From: Gemmatimonadota bacterium
GTDB lineage: Bacteria; Gemmatimonadota; Gemmatimonadetes; Gemmatimonadales; Gemmatimonadaceae
DNA: 10,067 bases
Direction: 5' to 3'
Assembly (NCBI GenBank): GCA_003142495.1
Contig: PLMM01000073.1
Location: 1 to 10,067, forward strand
Part shown: one piece after another, positions 1 through 8,627 of the stretch
Position numbering within the stretch: the first letter of the stretch is position 1
Layout of the letters: the number at the start of each line of letters is the position of its first letter
The notes under the pieces: model-generated
Told to the model about the DNA's origin: nothing
The model's database searches: none
What the model saw: only the letters and a program-made list of their open reading frames with translations
Translations under genes and position numbers: made by a program

Positions 1-925
1 CGGCATTGAGCGTCGCATCGATGTCCAAGCCGGTGAAGTTCATGACCTTGAGCACGAAGTCGCCTACGGTGCCCCCGCTCGATTGCGCGCCCGAGGCGGT
101 CGTATTCGTGCCGCCCAGCCTTCGAGTCGCCGATGTCGCATCCACCCCGAGCGAAAAGCTCGTGTTGCGCTGCATCTCAACGATCATTACTTCGATCAGC
201 ACCTGAAGGGGCCGAATGTCGAGTTCCTGCACCGCTGCCTGTATCAGCTCGAAATCGGAGGAGGTCGCGCGTATGAGCAGGCTGTTGCTCCGCGGGTCCG
301 GTACTATGGTGATGTCACCGATTAGCTCCGCCACCCGCCCAGCCGCAGCAGGCAACGCAGCGGGAGAAGCGACCTGTCCCGCCGGGATCTTGTTCTGTCG
401 CAGCTGGTCATCGAGCGTCTGTGGCCTGGCCCCGATCTCGCCGATCGCCGATGCCCGCCCATAGAGCGCATTCACCGTCGCCGCCACATCCGCGGCGCGT
501 GCGTGTCGGAGATGAATCGCGAATAGTTGAACGGCGCCTTCGGGGCGGACTGCCCTCTGCGCTGCCGTCGCATCCGGAGCCGCGGCCACCGGTTTCTGCC
601 GCACCCGATACATCCCCGAGTCTGCCAACAGCTCCATACCCTGACTCTCGAGAACGCCGCGAAGAAGATGGATCACCTCCCCGCGTGCAACCGGATCGGG
701 AGTCTCCAGCGTCACGCGCGTTCCGGTAAGGCCACTGAAGAGCACGGGATGATCAAGATACGGCGCGAGCGATTGTATCGCCGCCCGCAAATCCACATCG
801 ACCAGGTGAACTCGCACACTGTCGCCGCGCACCGCGGTCGCCGAGTCGCGCTGTGCGAGCGCGCGTGTAGGTGCGCCCATCGCGATCGCGAGAACAATCG
901 TCGCGCCAGCAACTCGCACGCTCAT
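1..925 (-). CDS. gspD: GspD, T2SS outer-membrane secretin (N-terminal part, runs off the window)
   Basis: Secretin that forms the T2SS outer-membrane channel. The reading frame is open from the ATG at 925 to the window edge (308 residues seen, C-terminus missing). Residues 1-24 form a signal peptide ending ALA before QRD. Residues ~37-110 resemble the N0 domain (VRVHLVDVDLRAAIQSLAPY). After a Pro/Ala-rich linker, residues ~133-240 form one secretin N-type domain, with FAIHLRHARAADVAATVNAL, then a ~45-residue insertion, then ITIVPDPRSNSLLIRATSSD. The secretin core starts at residue ~241 with QVLIEVMIVEMQRNTSFSLG, a hallmark of the family. Typical GspD proteins have N0-N1-N2-N3 before the core; here only N0 and one further N domain are visible. 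The ATG overlaps the gspC-like stop as ATGA; another ATG lies two codons upstream at 931. There is no clear SD, so translation is probably coupled. Confidence 0.93.
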   Translation of the reverse strand, partial: MSVRVAGATIVLAIAMGAPTRALAQRDSATAVRGDSVRVHLVDVDLRAAIQSLAPYLDHPVLFSGLTGTRVTLETPDPVARGEVIHLLRGVLESQGMELLADSGMYRVRQKPVAAAPDATAAQRAVRPEGAVQLFAIHLRHARAADVAATVNALYGRASAIGEIGARPQTLDDQLRQNKIPAGQVASPAALPAAAGRVAELIGDITIVPDPRSNSLLIRATSSDFELIQAAVQELDIRPLQVLIEVMIVEMQRNTSFSLGVDATSATRRLGGTNTTASGAQSSGGTVGDFVLKVMNFTGLDIDATLNA

Positions 926-1413
926 TGCCATGGTTGCTTTACCACGAGCTTCCATACGGTGTCCGCTCCCTGGACGATGACTGTGTCGCGATGGATCGAA
1001 CGAATCCTGAGGTCCCCGAGCGTATCCCCCTTGCGCACGAGCACACTTCCCTCGTGTCCGGGCACACTGTCGAGGAGCGCCGCCCAGGGCGGGCCGCCAA
1101 CGATTCCCGCAAGCGTGAGACGCGGCTTTGCTGGCTTTGGAGCAGCGGGCGGCGGCGCGATCCCCTCGAGCTCAGGGCGGTACGCAACCGCCGAGGGATG
1201 ATGATCGATGCGGAATGGATCGTGTGAGGCAATCGCGCCGGCGGCGGAGGCCAGCGAGTCGACCGATGCGCGTCGCAACTCGCGCGGAGTACGCGGAAGC
1301 GATGGCCCTTCAACATCGGATGCAGAGGACTCCATCCGCCATCCCACGACGGCGAGCCCCACCGCGCACGCGGCGAGCATCCAAAGCGCATCTCTCGTCC
1401 GTCGCATTCTCAT
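922..1413 (-). CDS. gspC: GspC-like inner-membrane connector protein (HR domain, no PDZ)
   Basis: 163 residues. A short basic N-terminus is followed by one membrane segment at ~9-25. A periplasmic stretch contains a DPFR motif (residues 65-68, like the conserved PF motif before the GspC homology region) and a Pro-rich linker (~86-97). The protein ends with a small beta-rich domain (~98-163; LTLAGIVGGPPWAALLDSVP, then VLVRKGDTLGDLRIRSIHRD) resembling the homology-region (HR) fold of GspC and PilP. In T2SS this region binds the N0 domain of GspD and links the platform to the secretin. No PDZ or coiled-coil domain follows HR, so this is a minimal GspC. Its place directly before gspD supports the role. 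It starts with ATG overlapping the gspM stop (ATGA) and has a second ATG two codons later. GspC is the best call; a PilP-like naming is possible. Confidence 0.8.
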   Translation of the reverse strand: MRMRRTRDALWMLAACAVGLAVVGWRMESSASDVEGPSLPRTPRELRRASVDSLASAAGAIASHDPFRIDHHPSAVAYRPELEGIAPPPAAPKPAKPRLTLAGIVGGPPWAALLDSVPGHEGSVLVRKGDTLGDLRIRSIHRDTVIVQGADTVWKLVVKQPWQ

Positions 1414-2003
1414 CGCGCGTGTGCGCCGGTTGGTCGAAGCATCAGTCCCTCGATTGTCATCTCGAGCCGCAACGCCTCCGCGTGATCCGATGGTGCCGCC
1501 GGCTCGGGCTGCGTAATCGATAGGTCTCGAATCGCGAGCAGCGTCGCTCCGCCCTCCAGTGCCGTCAGCATCGCGGTGATCCCCGCCACATCCCCGACAG
1601 CCTCGCAGTGCACGCCGATGCGAACGAAGTCTCCTTTGGCGACCGTGTCCGCACGAAGTTGAAGTGCGCCGACACGAACGTTGGAGCGTGCCGCCGCACC
1701 CGACAGAATTCCCGCGAGCGTCGCGCTGGCCGTTGCGGGCGAATCGCCGCCGAGGAGCGCAGGCGCCAGCGCGATCATTCGCGCGCCGCGCGTGCGCGAA
1801 CTGTCGCGCACGAGCATTGATCGCCTGACCTGCACGGACGCGCGCTCCAACTCATCCTCCCTCTGACCGGTCATCGCACGCGCGTTCCGCTCCCATGCCA
1901 ATACCATAGGTAGCCCTTTGCCGAGCACGAAGAGCACCGCGACGGCACTCACGCCGATCACCAAAGCGCGACGGTCGCGCATCCCAAGCCGCAAGTTGCT
2001 CAT
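1410..2003 (-). CDS. gspM: GspM/PilO-like T2SS assembly platform protein
   Basis: 197 residues, bitopic inner-membrane protein. It has a short basic cytoplasmic tail, one membrane helix at ~12-35, then a charged helical stretch (~38-70, likely coiled coil) and a periplasmic alpha/beta domain (~80-190) with the alternating hydrophobic pattern of the ferredoxin-like fold of GspM and PilO (FVRIGVHCEAVGDVAGITAM, then LAIRDLSIT and LRLEMTIEGL). In the family it partners GspL and stabilises the platform under the pseudopilus. Sequence conservation in GspM is low, so the call rests mainly on topology and on its position between gspL and the gspC-like gene. ATGA overlaps tie it to both neighbours. 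Confidence 0.82.
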   Translation of the reverse strand: MSNLRLGMRDRRALVIGVSAVAVLFVLGKGLPMVLAWERNARAMTGQREDELERASVQVRRSMLVRDSSRTRGARMIALAPALLGGDSPATASATLAGILSGAAARSNVRVGALQLRADTVAKGDFVRIGVHCEAVGDVAGITAMLTALEGGATLLAIRDLSITQPEPAAPSDHAEALRLEMTIEGLMLRPTGAHAR

Positions 2004-3211
2004 CGCGCTCGTGAGGTTGCGCGAACGAATCGGAAGTGCATCGTCGATCGCTCCAACTCGCGCCCGCCGATGATTTCCTTCGTCACTGGGCCTACAATTT
2101 CAGGCGCGACGATCTCGGGCACGCTGTCGAGCGCTGCCAGCGCCGCTGCCGCGCGCGGAGCGAGAAGCGCAACGGTGCCGCCAACGGAGTCGATACGTAT
2201 CGTCACCAGCACGCTGCCATCCGGCATGACGGCGCTCAGCCGCGACAAGAGCGCCGTTGGCGATCGACGCGAGATGTCGAAAGCCTCGACCTCGTCGAGC
2301 GCGGTACTAATGCGCGCGAGCTCGACCTCGGCGCTCGCGCTCTCATCCCTGCGGCGGCCGAGCGCGGCGAGCCTCACGCCGACTCGGCGCGAATGGACCG
2401 CGTTCGCGACCGCCGGCGCGGCGATGGCGGCGAGCGAGGCTACAGCGAGCGCCGCCGCCGCGATGCGCATGCCGCGGCGAGCGTTGCCAGCGTCGAGATC
2501 ACCGGCGGAGGAGCGAAGTGCGAGCGGCTCGTCGAGCGGCAACTGCGTCACCCCGTATGCGGCGGCGAACGTCCACCCGTCCGCGCCGAGTGGTCGAAGC
2601 GCATCGACCACGCGAGGCGGAGTCCACGATGCGCCATCGAGCGGGAGTGCGATATCGTAACCGCGACGTGCAGAGCTGAGCTTGCGCTCGACGAAGGAGA
2701 GCTCGCTTCGCACATCGCCATCGGCCCAGAGCACCACCGTCTCGTCGAGACCGCGCCCCAACGCGACGACCGTCGGCGCGATGAGGCGAATGCGGAGCCG
2801 TAGATCCCGGCTCGCGCGCTCGATCGCACCGACGATCGGCTCATCGAATGCCACCGCCCACGCGGAGCCTGGTCGCTCCGCGCGCACGCCGGCGACGACG
2901 AGTGGGATGCCGTTGCGGAGGAAGAAGCGCGGCGCGCTCTCGCGCACGATCGAGCGCAAAGCGACTCGATCGTCCACCTCCGGAAGCCGCTCGAGATACT
3001 TGGTCTGCGCCGCCGCCGGGCCGATCGCGGCCGCGAGCACAGCTCGTGGCCAGCGCGGCAGCTGTGCATGCTGCAACAGCGCCACGATCTCGACGGCGAG
3101 ATCGCCTTCAATCGCGCGAGCGGCGTCGAGCGACCACATGATTTGTCCAGCGCGCACGCCTACCGCGCGGATGTGATCACTCGCGATGCTGAGCCCTACG
3201 GTAATCGTCAT
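2000..3211 (-). CDS. gspL: GspL, T2SS platform protein (actin-like domain plus PilN-like periplasmic domain)
   Basis: 403 residues. The N-terminal ~225 residues form a cytoplasmic PilM/actin-like (ASKHA) domain (start ITVGLSIASDHIRAVGV; later YLERLPEVDDRVALRSIV). In GspL this recruits the GspE ATPase. A Gly/Arg-rich linker leads to one membrane helix at ~249-271, then a charged helix (~275-312) and a ferredoxin-like PilN/GspL periplasmic domain (~315-400; SRLSAVMPDGSVLVTIRIDS). This is the classical fused PilM+PilN layout of GspL. I place the start at the ATG at 3211, which overlaps the gspK stop as ATGA, with a GGATC stretch just upstream. An in-frame GTG at 3220 would add three residues. 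The end overlaps gspM (ATGA). Confidence 0.9.
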   Translation of the reverse strand: MTITVGLSIASDHIRAVGVRAGQIMWSLDAARAIEGDLAVEIVALLQHAQLPRWPRAVLAAAIGPAAAQTKYLERLPEVDDRVALRSIVRESAPRFFLRNGIPLVVAGVRAERPGSAWAVAFDEPIVGAIERASRDLRLRIRLIAPTVVALGRGLDETVVLWADGDVRSELSFVERKLSSARRGYDIALPLDGASWTPPRVVDALRPLGADGWTFAAAYGVTQLPLDEPLALRSSAGDLDAGNARRGMRIAAAALAVASLAAIAAPAVANAVHSRRVGVRLAALGRRRDESASAEVELARISTALDEVEAFDISRRSPTALLSRLSAVMPDGSVLVTIRIDSVGGTVALLAPRAAAALAALDSVPEIVAPEIVGPVTKEIIGGRELERSTMHFRFVRATSRAR

Positions 3212-4146
3212 AAGATCCACGACCGCCGTCTCACGACCGCCGCTCGAGCGCCCGCGCGCGTCAGCCGGAGCTCAACCACAACCGTGACGTCCGGCGTACC
3301 GACCGTTGCACGCGACTGCACGATCCACGCATCGGGGTCGACGGTGGACGCGCGCGTGAGATCCGAGAATCTCGCGACGAGCCGCTCACGCGAAGCGGGA
3401 GCGAGCTGCGATGCGAGCTCCGTGACATCGCCGACCGGTGCGCCGCTCGCGCGCCGCTCCCCGATCCTGCTCAGCGCCTCCTCATCGATGCCCGGGAGCG
3501 CACTGATCACTCCCATTGAAGCGTGAGCAAGCGCAATGCGGCCGGGCTCTACTCCGAATACGGACTCCAAGCCTGGGACGCTCTCGAGGCCGCGTATGCG
3601 CGCGAGCTCACGCACGTCGGCGATCGGTCCGTTGCGCGGACCAAACCGATGGTGCTCAGCGTACCACTGGCGCTCGGCGCCTAGCGGTCGCGGAACGTCA
3701 TCGGCATCTCGCCAGTCGAGTATCGCGTCGAGCGCCGAATCGCGCGCTGGCTCTGTGACCCCCAAGGTTCGCAGCGCACTACCGAGCATCTCGGCATCGG
3801 CGTGATTGACATCGATGCGCGAGCCAGCGGGCACGAAGGTGAGCCGACAGCCGGAGCCGATGAGGCTCGTGGCGCGAAGCACGGATGCATCAAGAGCAGC
3901 CCACCCAGAGAGTCCGCGCGAATCGCCAATTGGCGGGGCAAGGAGAGCGCCCCCGATTTCGGCGCGCGCTTGCTCCATGCACCCGCTGGCGAGCCATGAT
4001 GCGCGTGTAAGGTCGGTGCGATTCCGGGCGGCGGCGATGGCGTCTCGCGCCACGAGCGAGACGGAGAGCGCGAGCGTCGCGAGGGCGACGAGAACCCACA
4101 GCACCGCGAGCAGCGCGAAGCCTCGACGTTGTTCGCGCGGTCGCAT
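3208..4146 (-). CDS. gspK: GspK, minor pseudopilin at the pseudopilus tip
   Basis: 312 residues. The prepilin leader is eight residues then Gly (RRG before FALLAVLWVLVALA), so cleavage is expected after Gly9. Position +5 of the mature protein is Ala rather than the usual Glu, a known hallmark of GspK, which caps the pseudopilus. The GspK domain follows: DVNHADAEML at ~112-121 and AILDWRDADDVPRPLGAE at ~141-158, then NGPIADVRELARIRGLESV, all typical of the family; Cys56 and Cys100 could form a disulfide. The C-terminal part (~205-312) has a helix-hairpin-like stretch (VISALPGIDEEALSRIGERR). The ATG at 4146 shares a base with the gspJ stop (TGATG). The frame is open further upstream to 4233, but that extension lies over gspJ and would put 29 unsuitable residues before the leader. 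Confidence 0.94.
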   Translation of the reverse strand: MRPREQRRGFALLAVLWVLVALATLALSVSLVARDAIAAARNRTDLTRASWLASGCMEQARAEIGGALLAPPIGDSRGLSGWAALDASVLRATSLIGSGCRLTFVPAGSRIDVNHADAEMLGSALRTLGVTEPARDSALDAILDWRDADDVPRPLGAERQWYAEHHRFGPRNGPIADVRELARIRGLESVPGLESVFGVEPGRIALAHASMGVISALPGIDEEALSRIGERRASGAPVGDVTELASQLAPASRERLVARFSDLTRASTVDPDAWIVQSRATVGTPDVTVVVELRLTRAGARAAVVRRRSWIL

Positions 4147-4688
4147 CAGCCGCGCTCCCCGATCGGAACGATTAGCGTATCGGCGTCCATAATGATCGCG
4201 ATGGCGAGCGGCGCGGTCATGCCGGCGCCCCACTCGTGAATCCAGTCGCCGCCGTCCTTCACAGTCGTGAGATAGCGCAGCGTCGCGTGCCGCATCTGGT
4301 CCCGCACGATGACGTCGCTTGCCGCCGTCGACCGCAGCACGAGCGCGTCGCCATCCGGCCGCGATTCGACGGTCACCGATATCTCACAGCGTTCCTGCCA
4401 GCCGGCTGGCATGTCGCACCAGCTGGAGAAAGTGGCCCGGCGAGCGTCGCCGCCAAACTCATTCTGAGTGGAGCCAAGCTCGAGGTTTTGCGCGAGCGAG
4501 CGCAAAGTGCGCTCGGCGTTCGCCGACTTGTCCGCTTGCCTTGCAGCGTCCGAAATGCGGATTGCGTCGTCCCCCACTTCACCGAGGAGCGTGCGCGCGC
4601 CGGCGATTACGATTGCGCTCACGACAAGCGCGATCATAATCTCGATGAGAGTGAAGCCTGCCACGCGATCGTGGTTACGGCGTCGCAT
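4146..4688 (-). CDS. gspJ: GspJ, minor pseudopilin
   Basis: 180 residues. Class III prepilin signal: ten-residue basic leader, Gly11, then FTLIEIMIALVVSAIVIAGA, with Glu at +5 (Glu16). After the long N-terminal helix come GspJ-like features: a helix with ERTLRSLAQNLELG (~59-72), and two close cysteines (Cys91, Cys101) that could form a disulfide. It is larger than GspH and GspI, as expected for GspJ. In the T2SS, GspJ assembles with GspI and GspK into the tip complex. The ATG start is preceded by a near-perfect Shine-Dalgarno sequence (4690-4699), six bases from the core to the ATG, and lies inside the end of gspI (14-base overlap). The stop overlaps gspK by one base. Confidence 0.92.
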   Translation of the reverse strand: MRRRNHDRVAGFTLIEIMIALVVSAIVIAGARTLLGEVGDDAIRISDAARQADKSANAERTLRSLAQNLELGSTQNEFGGDARRATFSSWCDMPAGWQERCEISVTVESRPDGDALVLRSTAASDVIVRDQMRHATLRYLTTVKDGGDWIHEWGAGMTAPLAIAIIMDADTLIVPIGERG

Positions 4689-5043
4689 TGATCACCTCCG
4701 GGCGATAGAGCGAGGTGCGCAGCAGCTCGACATGGGTCGCCGTGTCCGTCAATGCAGCCGTATAGATTGCTGGAGCGGGGCGATCGACACGAAGGATCCA
4801 CTGCCCTTCCGCACGATCGCCGAGGTGCCTATCGAGATCCTCTCGCGACCAGATTGATAGTGCCGCGAAGAGCGCGTTCGCCTTTCGCATGTTACTCTCT
4901 GCGATTCTCGCCCGACGCACCGCGCTCGCCGCCTCGGCCGACATGGTGACGACTATCGCACCTGCGGTAGTAAGGATCACGAGCGCAATCAATGCTTCGA
5001 GGAGCACCACGCCGGTGCGTGCACCGCGTTCACCGTGTCGCAT
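4675..5043 (-). CDS. gspI: GspI, minor pseudopilin
   Basis: 122 residues, the usual GspI size. Ten-residue leader, Gly11, then VVLLEALIALVILTTAGAIV with Glu at +5 (Glu16); the LLEALIALVI string is typical of GspI. The rest is a small globular domain with one Trp-rich stretch (ALSIWSREDL at 61-70; GQWILRVDRP at 80-89). The frame is open upstream to 5136, but I choose the ATG at 5043 because it gives a normal prepilin leader and has AGGAAG (5057-5052) about eight bases ahead. It starts inside the end of gspH (14 bases) and ends inside the start of gspJ (14 bases). In T2SS, GspI nucleates the tip complex with GspJ and GspK. Confidence 0.92.
   Translation of the reverse strand: MRHGERGARTGVVLLEALIALVILTTAGAIVVTMSAEAASAVRRARIAESNMRKANALFAALSIWSREDLDRHLGDRAEGQWILRVDRPAPAIYTAALTDTATHVELLRTSLYRPEVINATP
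4690..4699 (-). promoter_or_regulatory. Very strong ribosome binding site for gspJ
   Basis: The minus strand reads GGAGGTGATC, a ten-base match to the complement of the 16S rRNA 3' tail, with GGAGG six bases from the ATG at 4688. It lies within the last codons of gspI and fixes the gspJ start. Confidence 0.75.
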
Positions 5044-5335
5044 CTGCCGCTCTTCCTGATAGTGCGTCAATTCGAAACGATGCCTCTGCCACGATTCGCC
5101 CGTCGGGGTAGGCGGTGGCGGCCTGCTCGACGCCATTCACCACCGAGATGAAAGAGACCGCGCGACCGCTCCGAAGCGACGAGTCGCGAGCGGCGAGCGC
5201 GAGCGCGCGAGTTGCCGCGCCGGGGTCGTGTGATGGCTCAGCGCGCAGCGCGAGCGCAACGACGCCCGCGAGTATCGAGAGCATCGCGAGTACGACGATG
5301 AGCTCGATCAACGTGACCCCCGCGCGCGCATTCAC
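5030..5335 (-). CDS. gspH: GspH, minor pseudopilin (short)
   Basis: 101 residues. Very short leader (six residues including Gly6) then VTLIELIVVLAMLSILAGVV, with Glu at +5 (Glu11). The soluble part is only about 65 residues: a helix (ATRALALAARDSSLRSGRAV) and a few strands with YPDGRI, which resembles the FxPDG motif near the end of GspH proteins. GspH is normally nearer 150 residues or more, so much of the usual globular beta sheet is missing. The GTG start overlaps the gspF stop as GTGA. The order after gspF and before gspI also fits GspH, which joins the tip complex to the GspG shaft. Confidence 0.85.
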   Translation of the reverse strand: MNARAGVTLIELIVVLAMLSILAGVVALALRAEPSHDPGAATRALALAARDSSLRSGRAVSFISVVNGVEQAATAYPDGRIVAEASFRIDALSGRAADATR

Positions 5336-6546
5336 GCGGATGGCCTCACGCTATAGATCGCTTGCAGCAGCGCAGCTGCGACGATGGCCACCATGCCGCC
5401 GAAGATCAGGATCATCGCGGGCTCGAGAAGGCGGACGGCCGCGTGCAACTTGCGATCGGCCTGCTCGCGCTCGAGCGTCGACGCATGCGCGAGCATCGCC
5501 GCGAGCCTTCCCGTCTCCTCGCCTGCTTGCACGAGCCTCACGGCAGTAGGCGTCATCGCGTTTGCGGCCGATAGAGCGCGCGCGATTCCCTGGCCTAAAA
5601 TCACCGATTCACGTGCGGTTAAGAGACGTGCGGCGAGGGCCGCGTCACCGCTCGCACGTGCGCCGTGCAGGAGAGCGGTCGAGATCGGCACGCCGCTCTC
5701 GAGTAGCGCGGCGAGTGCGGCGCTGGCGCGAGACGTGGCAGCCGATCTGCGCACGGAGCCGATCAGGGGGATTGTGAGCAGGAGCTCGTGCCAGCGGAGC
5801 GCGCCCACCGGCGTAGCTCTCCACGCGCGGAAGGCGATCGCAGTCACTGCGAGCAAGACGAACAGCGGAAGCGCGGATGCTCGCGCCACTGTCGCGAGGC
5901 CCAGCACGAAACGAGTGGTGGGCGGCAGCGGCTGTCCGAGGTCGGCGAGAATCGCGCCGAATCGCGGGAGAACGACGCCCACGAGCAATGCGACGGATGC
6001 GGTTCCCGCGATCGCTAGCACGCACGGATACGCGAGCGCGGCGATCACTGCGGCGCGAGTGGCCGCGGACTGTTCGGTGAGCTCAGCGGCTCGCCGTACC
6101 GCGAGCGCGATCCCACTGCCGCCTTCGCCGGCCTGCACAATGCCGATGACGACTGGCGGAAATTCGATGGGAGCGGCTACGAGTGCCGCGGCGAGACTCC
6201 GTCCCTCGCGGACGGCCTGAACGATCGACGGTAGCGCCGCCTCCCAGCTCTCCGGGACAAGATCGCCGAGCGCCGCGAGGGCGCGTGCCATCGGCAGGCC
6301 CGACTCGAGGAGTGTCGCCAGGACACGGAGCCCGAGGGCCAGATCGCGAGGTGGGAGCCCACGTCGCGTGGAGGTCGACTCGCTCTCGACGCGAATATCC
6401 ATCGGGAAGAGCCCGCGCTCCGAGAGCGCGGTCGCCGCGGCCTCGTGGCTCTCCGCATCGAGCACGCCGAGCTCGATGGCGCCATCTATGCGCGCGGCGC
6501 GAAACGAATATGCGGTGACGGTACTGCCGCCAGCGGCGCTTGTCAC
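5332..6546 (-). CDS. gspF: GspF, T2SS inner-membrane platform protein
   Basis: 404 residues, the normal GspF/PilC length. An N-terminal cytoplasmic stretch starts with TAYSFRAARIDGAIELGVLD (family pattern of the form Y.Y.A.d..G....G.i.A). It is followed by two tandem T2SSF domains. The first (~68-192) has LRVLATLLESGLPMARALAAL and IVQAGEGGSGIALAV; the second (~270-395) has AALAALLESGVPISTALL and LVQAGEETGRLAAMLAHAS. Membrane helices are likely at ~170-192, ~212-240 and ~376-398. GspF couples GspE to pseudopilin assembly. The GTG at 6546 overlaps the gspG stop as GTGA, like other junctions here; an in-frame GTG at 6567 would add seven residues. Neither has a clear SD. Confidence 0.94.
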   Translation of the reverse strand: MTSAAGGSTVTAYSFRAARIDGAIELGVLDAESHEAAATALSERGLFPMDIRVESESTSTRRGLPPRDLALGLRVLATLLESGLPMARALAALGDLVPESWEAALPSIVQAVREGRSLAAALVAAPIEFPPVVIGIVQAGEGGSGIALAVRRAAELTEQSAATRAAVIAALAYPCVLAIAGTASVALLVGVVLPRFGAILADLGQPLPPTTRFVLGLATVARASALPLFVLLAVTAIAFRAWRATPVGALRWHELLLTIPLIGSVRRSAATSRASAALAALLESGVPISTALLHGARASGDAALAARLLTARESVILGQGIARALSAANAMTPTAVRLVQAGEETGRLAAMLAHASTLEREQADRKLHAAVRLLEPAMILIFGGMVAIVAAALLQAIYSVRPSA

Positions 6547-7005
6547 GGATGCACCGATCCGCCCCACGACGTGATGTCGGCGTCATCGCCGTCGCCGCCG
6601 ATCACTCCGTCACGGCCGAGTGAGTAGACATCGTACGACGTCGGATTTTCCTTCCCCGGCGAGACGTAGAGGTAGGGTCGCCCCCATGGATCGCGGGGAA
6701 TCGCCTTGCGCAGATACGGACCTCTCCAGTTGCGCGGGGGGTCGCCCGCCGTCGGCGCCGCGCGAAGTGCGTCAAGGCCCTGCGCGCTCGCGGGAAAGAC
6801 GTCGTTGTCGAGCCGATACGAATCGAGCGCGAGTGCAAAGATGTCGATCTGACTCTTCGCGGCGCTCACCTTCGCATCGCCCACATTGCGAAACACAGCC
6901 GGTGCCACCACCGCTGCCAGCGTCGCGATGATCGCGATCACGACGAGCAGCTCGATCAGCGTGAAGCCCGCCATTCGCATGCGCAAACGTCGCGACCCGC
7001 TCCGC

Positions 7006-7022
<17 letters not shown>
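6543..7022 (-). CDS. gspG: GspG, major pseudopilin
   Basis: 159 residues. Prepilin leader of 19 residues ending Gly19, then FTLIELLVVIAIIATLAAVV with Glu at +5 (Glu24). Residues ~75-120 carry the strongly conserved GspG block (NDVFPASAQGLDALRAAP; GPYLRKAIPRDPWGRPYLYV). Residues ~134-150 hold the calcium-binding loop (SLGRDGVIGGDGDDADI) that stabilises GspG pseudopili. This separates it from type IV pilins. The GTG start at 7022 is favoured by a strong Shine-Dalgarno (7027-7035); ATGs at 6980 and 6974 would give much shorter leaders and lack such a site. It overlaps gspE by 17 bases. It lies between gspE and gspF rather than after gspF, as in the common order. Confidence 0.96.
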
Positions 7023-8468
<1,446 letters not shown>

Positions 8469-8478
<10 letters not shown>

Positions 8479-8500
8479 AGCACCTTGTTAGGGCACGCAC
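8469..8500. repeat. Perfect 8-base inverted repeat straddling the gspE start codon
   Basis: GTGCGTGC at 8469-8476 and GCACGCAC at 8493-8500 are exact reverse complements separated by 16 bases. In a gspE transcript they would form an 8-bp GC-rich stem whose loop holds the AAGG ribosome site and the first two bases of the ATG, with the G of the start codon in the stem. A smaller overlapping palindrome (GTGC ATA GCAC, 8473-8483) offers a competing hairpin. It could act at the RNA level on initiation, or as a DNA operator overlapping the candidate promoter. Confidence 0.5.
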
Positions 8501-8508
8501 CGCGCCAG
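8493..8508 (-). promoter_or_regulatory. Candidate sigma-54 type promoter ahead of gspE
   Basis: The minus strand reads CTGGCGCG then GTGC then GTGC, i.e. GG and GC exactly ten bases apart, with one mismatch in the -24 block (consensus TGGCACG) and one in the -12 block (TTGC). The start of transcription would fall near 8481, only about three bases before the gspE ATG, giving an almost leaderless message without the AAGG ribosome site. That makes the match doubtful, although the adjacent enhancer-binding-protein gene is suggestive. Confidence 0.25.
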
Positions 8509-8610
8509 GTCACGCGCGAACTACGTTATCGCAACAGCCGTAACGAGTTGAGTCTACCTGCCGACGAGTGCCGCGAGCGGCGGAAGTGTTCCAATAATCG
8601 CGAAAAGTGT

Positions 8611-8627
8611 CGCAAAAATCTTTTGCG
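8611..8627. promoter_or_regulatory. Perfect AT-rich palindrome between the regulator gene and gspE, possible enhancer/operator site
   Basis: CGCAAAAATCTTTTGCG: seven-base arms (CGCAAAA / TTTTGCG) around a three-base centre, two bases beyond the regulator stop codon. A related half site, CGCGAAAA, lies at 8599-8606. It stands about 140 bases upstream of the gspE start, in the range expected for an enhancer-binding-protein site, and the Fis-type HTH protein encoded next to it would be the natural candidate ligand (inference). It lacks the GC-rich stem plus T-run of an intrinsic terminator. Confidence 0.35.

Noticed and set aside
527..1201. Plus-strand ORF of 224 residues opposite gspD and the gspC-like gene
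   Set aside because: Composition is that of an antisense shadow, and the minus frames carry secretin and HR signatures.
2036..2803. Long plus-strand ORF (255 residues) opposite gspL
   Set aside because: Arg/Glu-rich antisense shadow typical of GC-rich DNA; the minus strand encodes a clear GspL.
3208..4233. GspK starting at 4233
   Set aside because: The extra 29 residues lie over gspJ and are Arg-rich; the ATG at 4146 gives a normal prepilin leader and a one-base stop/start overlap.
5384..6220. Plus-strand ORF of 278 residues opposite gspF
   Set aside because: Ala/Arg/Ser-rich shadow of GspF, no domain pattern or ribosome site.
8525..8533. Extended -10-like TGCGATAAC ahead of gspE as a sigma-70 promoter
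   Set aside because: No acceptable -35 box at 16-18 bases upstream; too weak to list as a separate feature.
8611..8627. Palindrome after the regulator gene considered as an intrinsic terminator
   Set aside because: The stem is mostly A-T pairs with a three-base loop and no T-run following on the minus strand, so an operator-type role is more likely.
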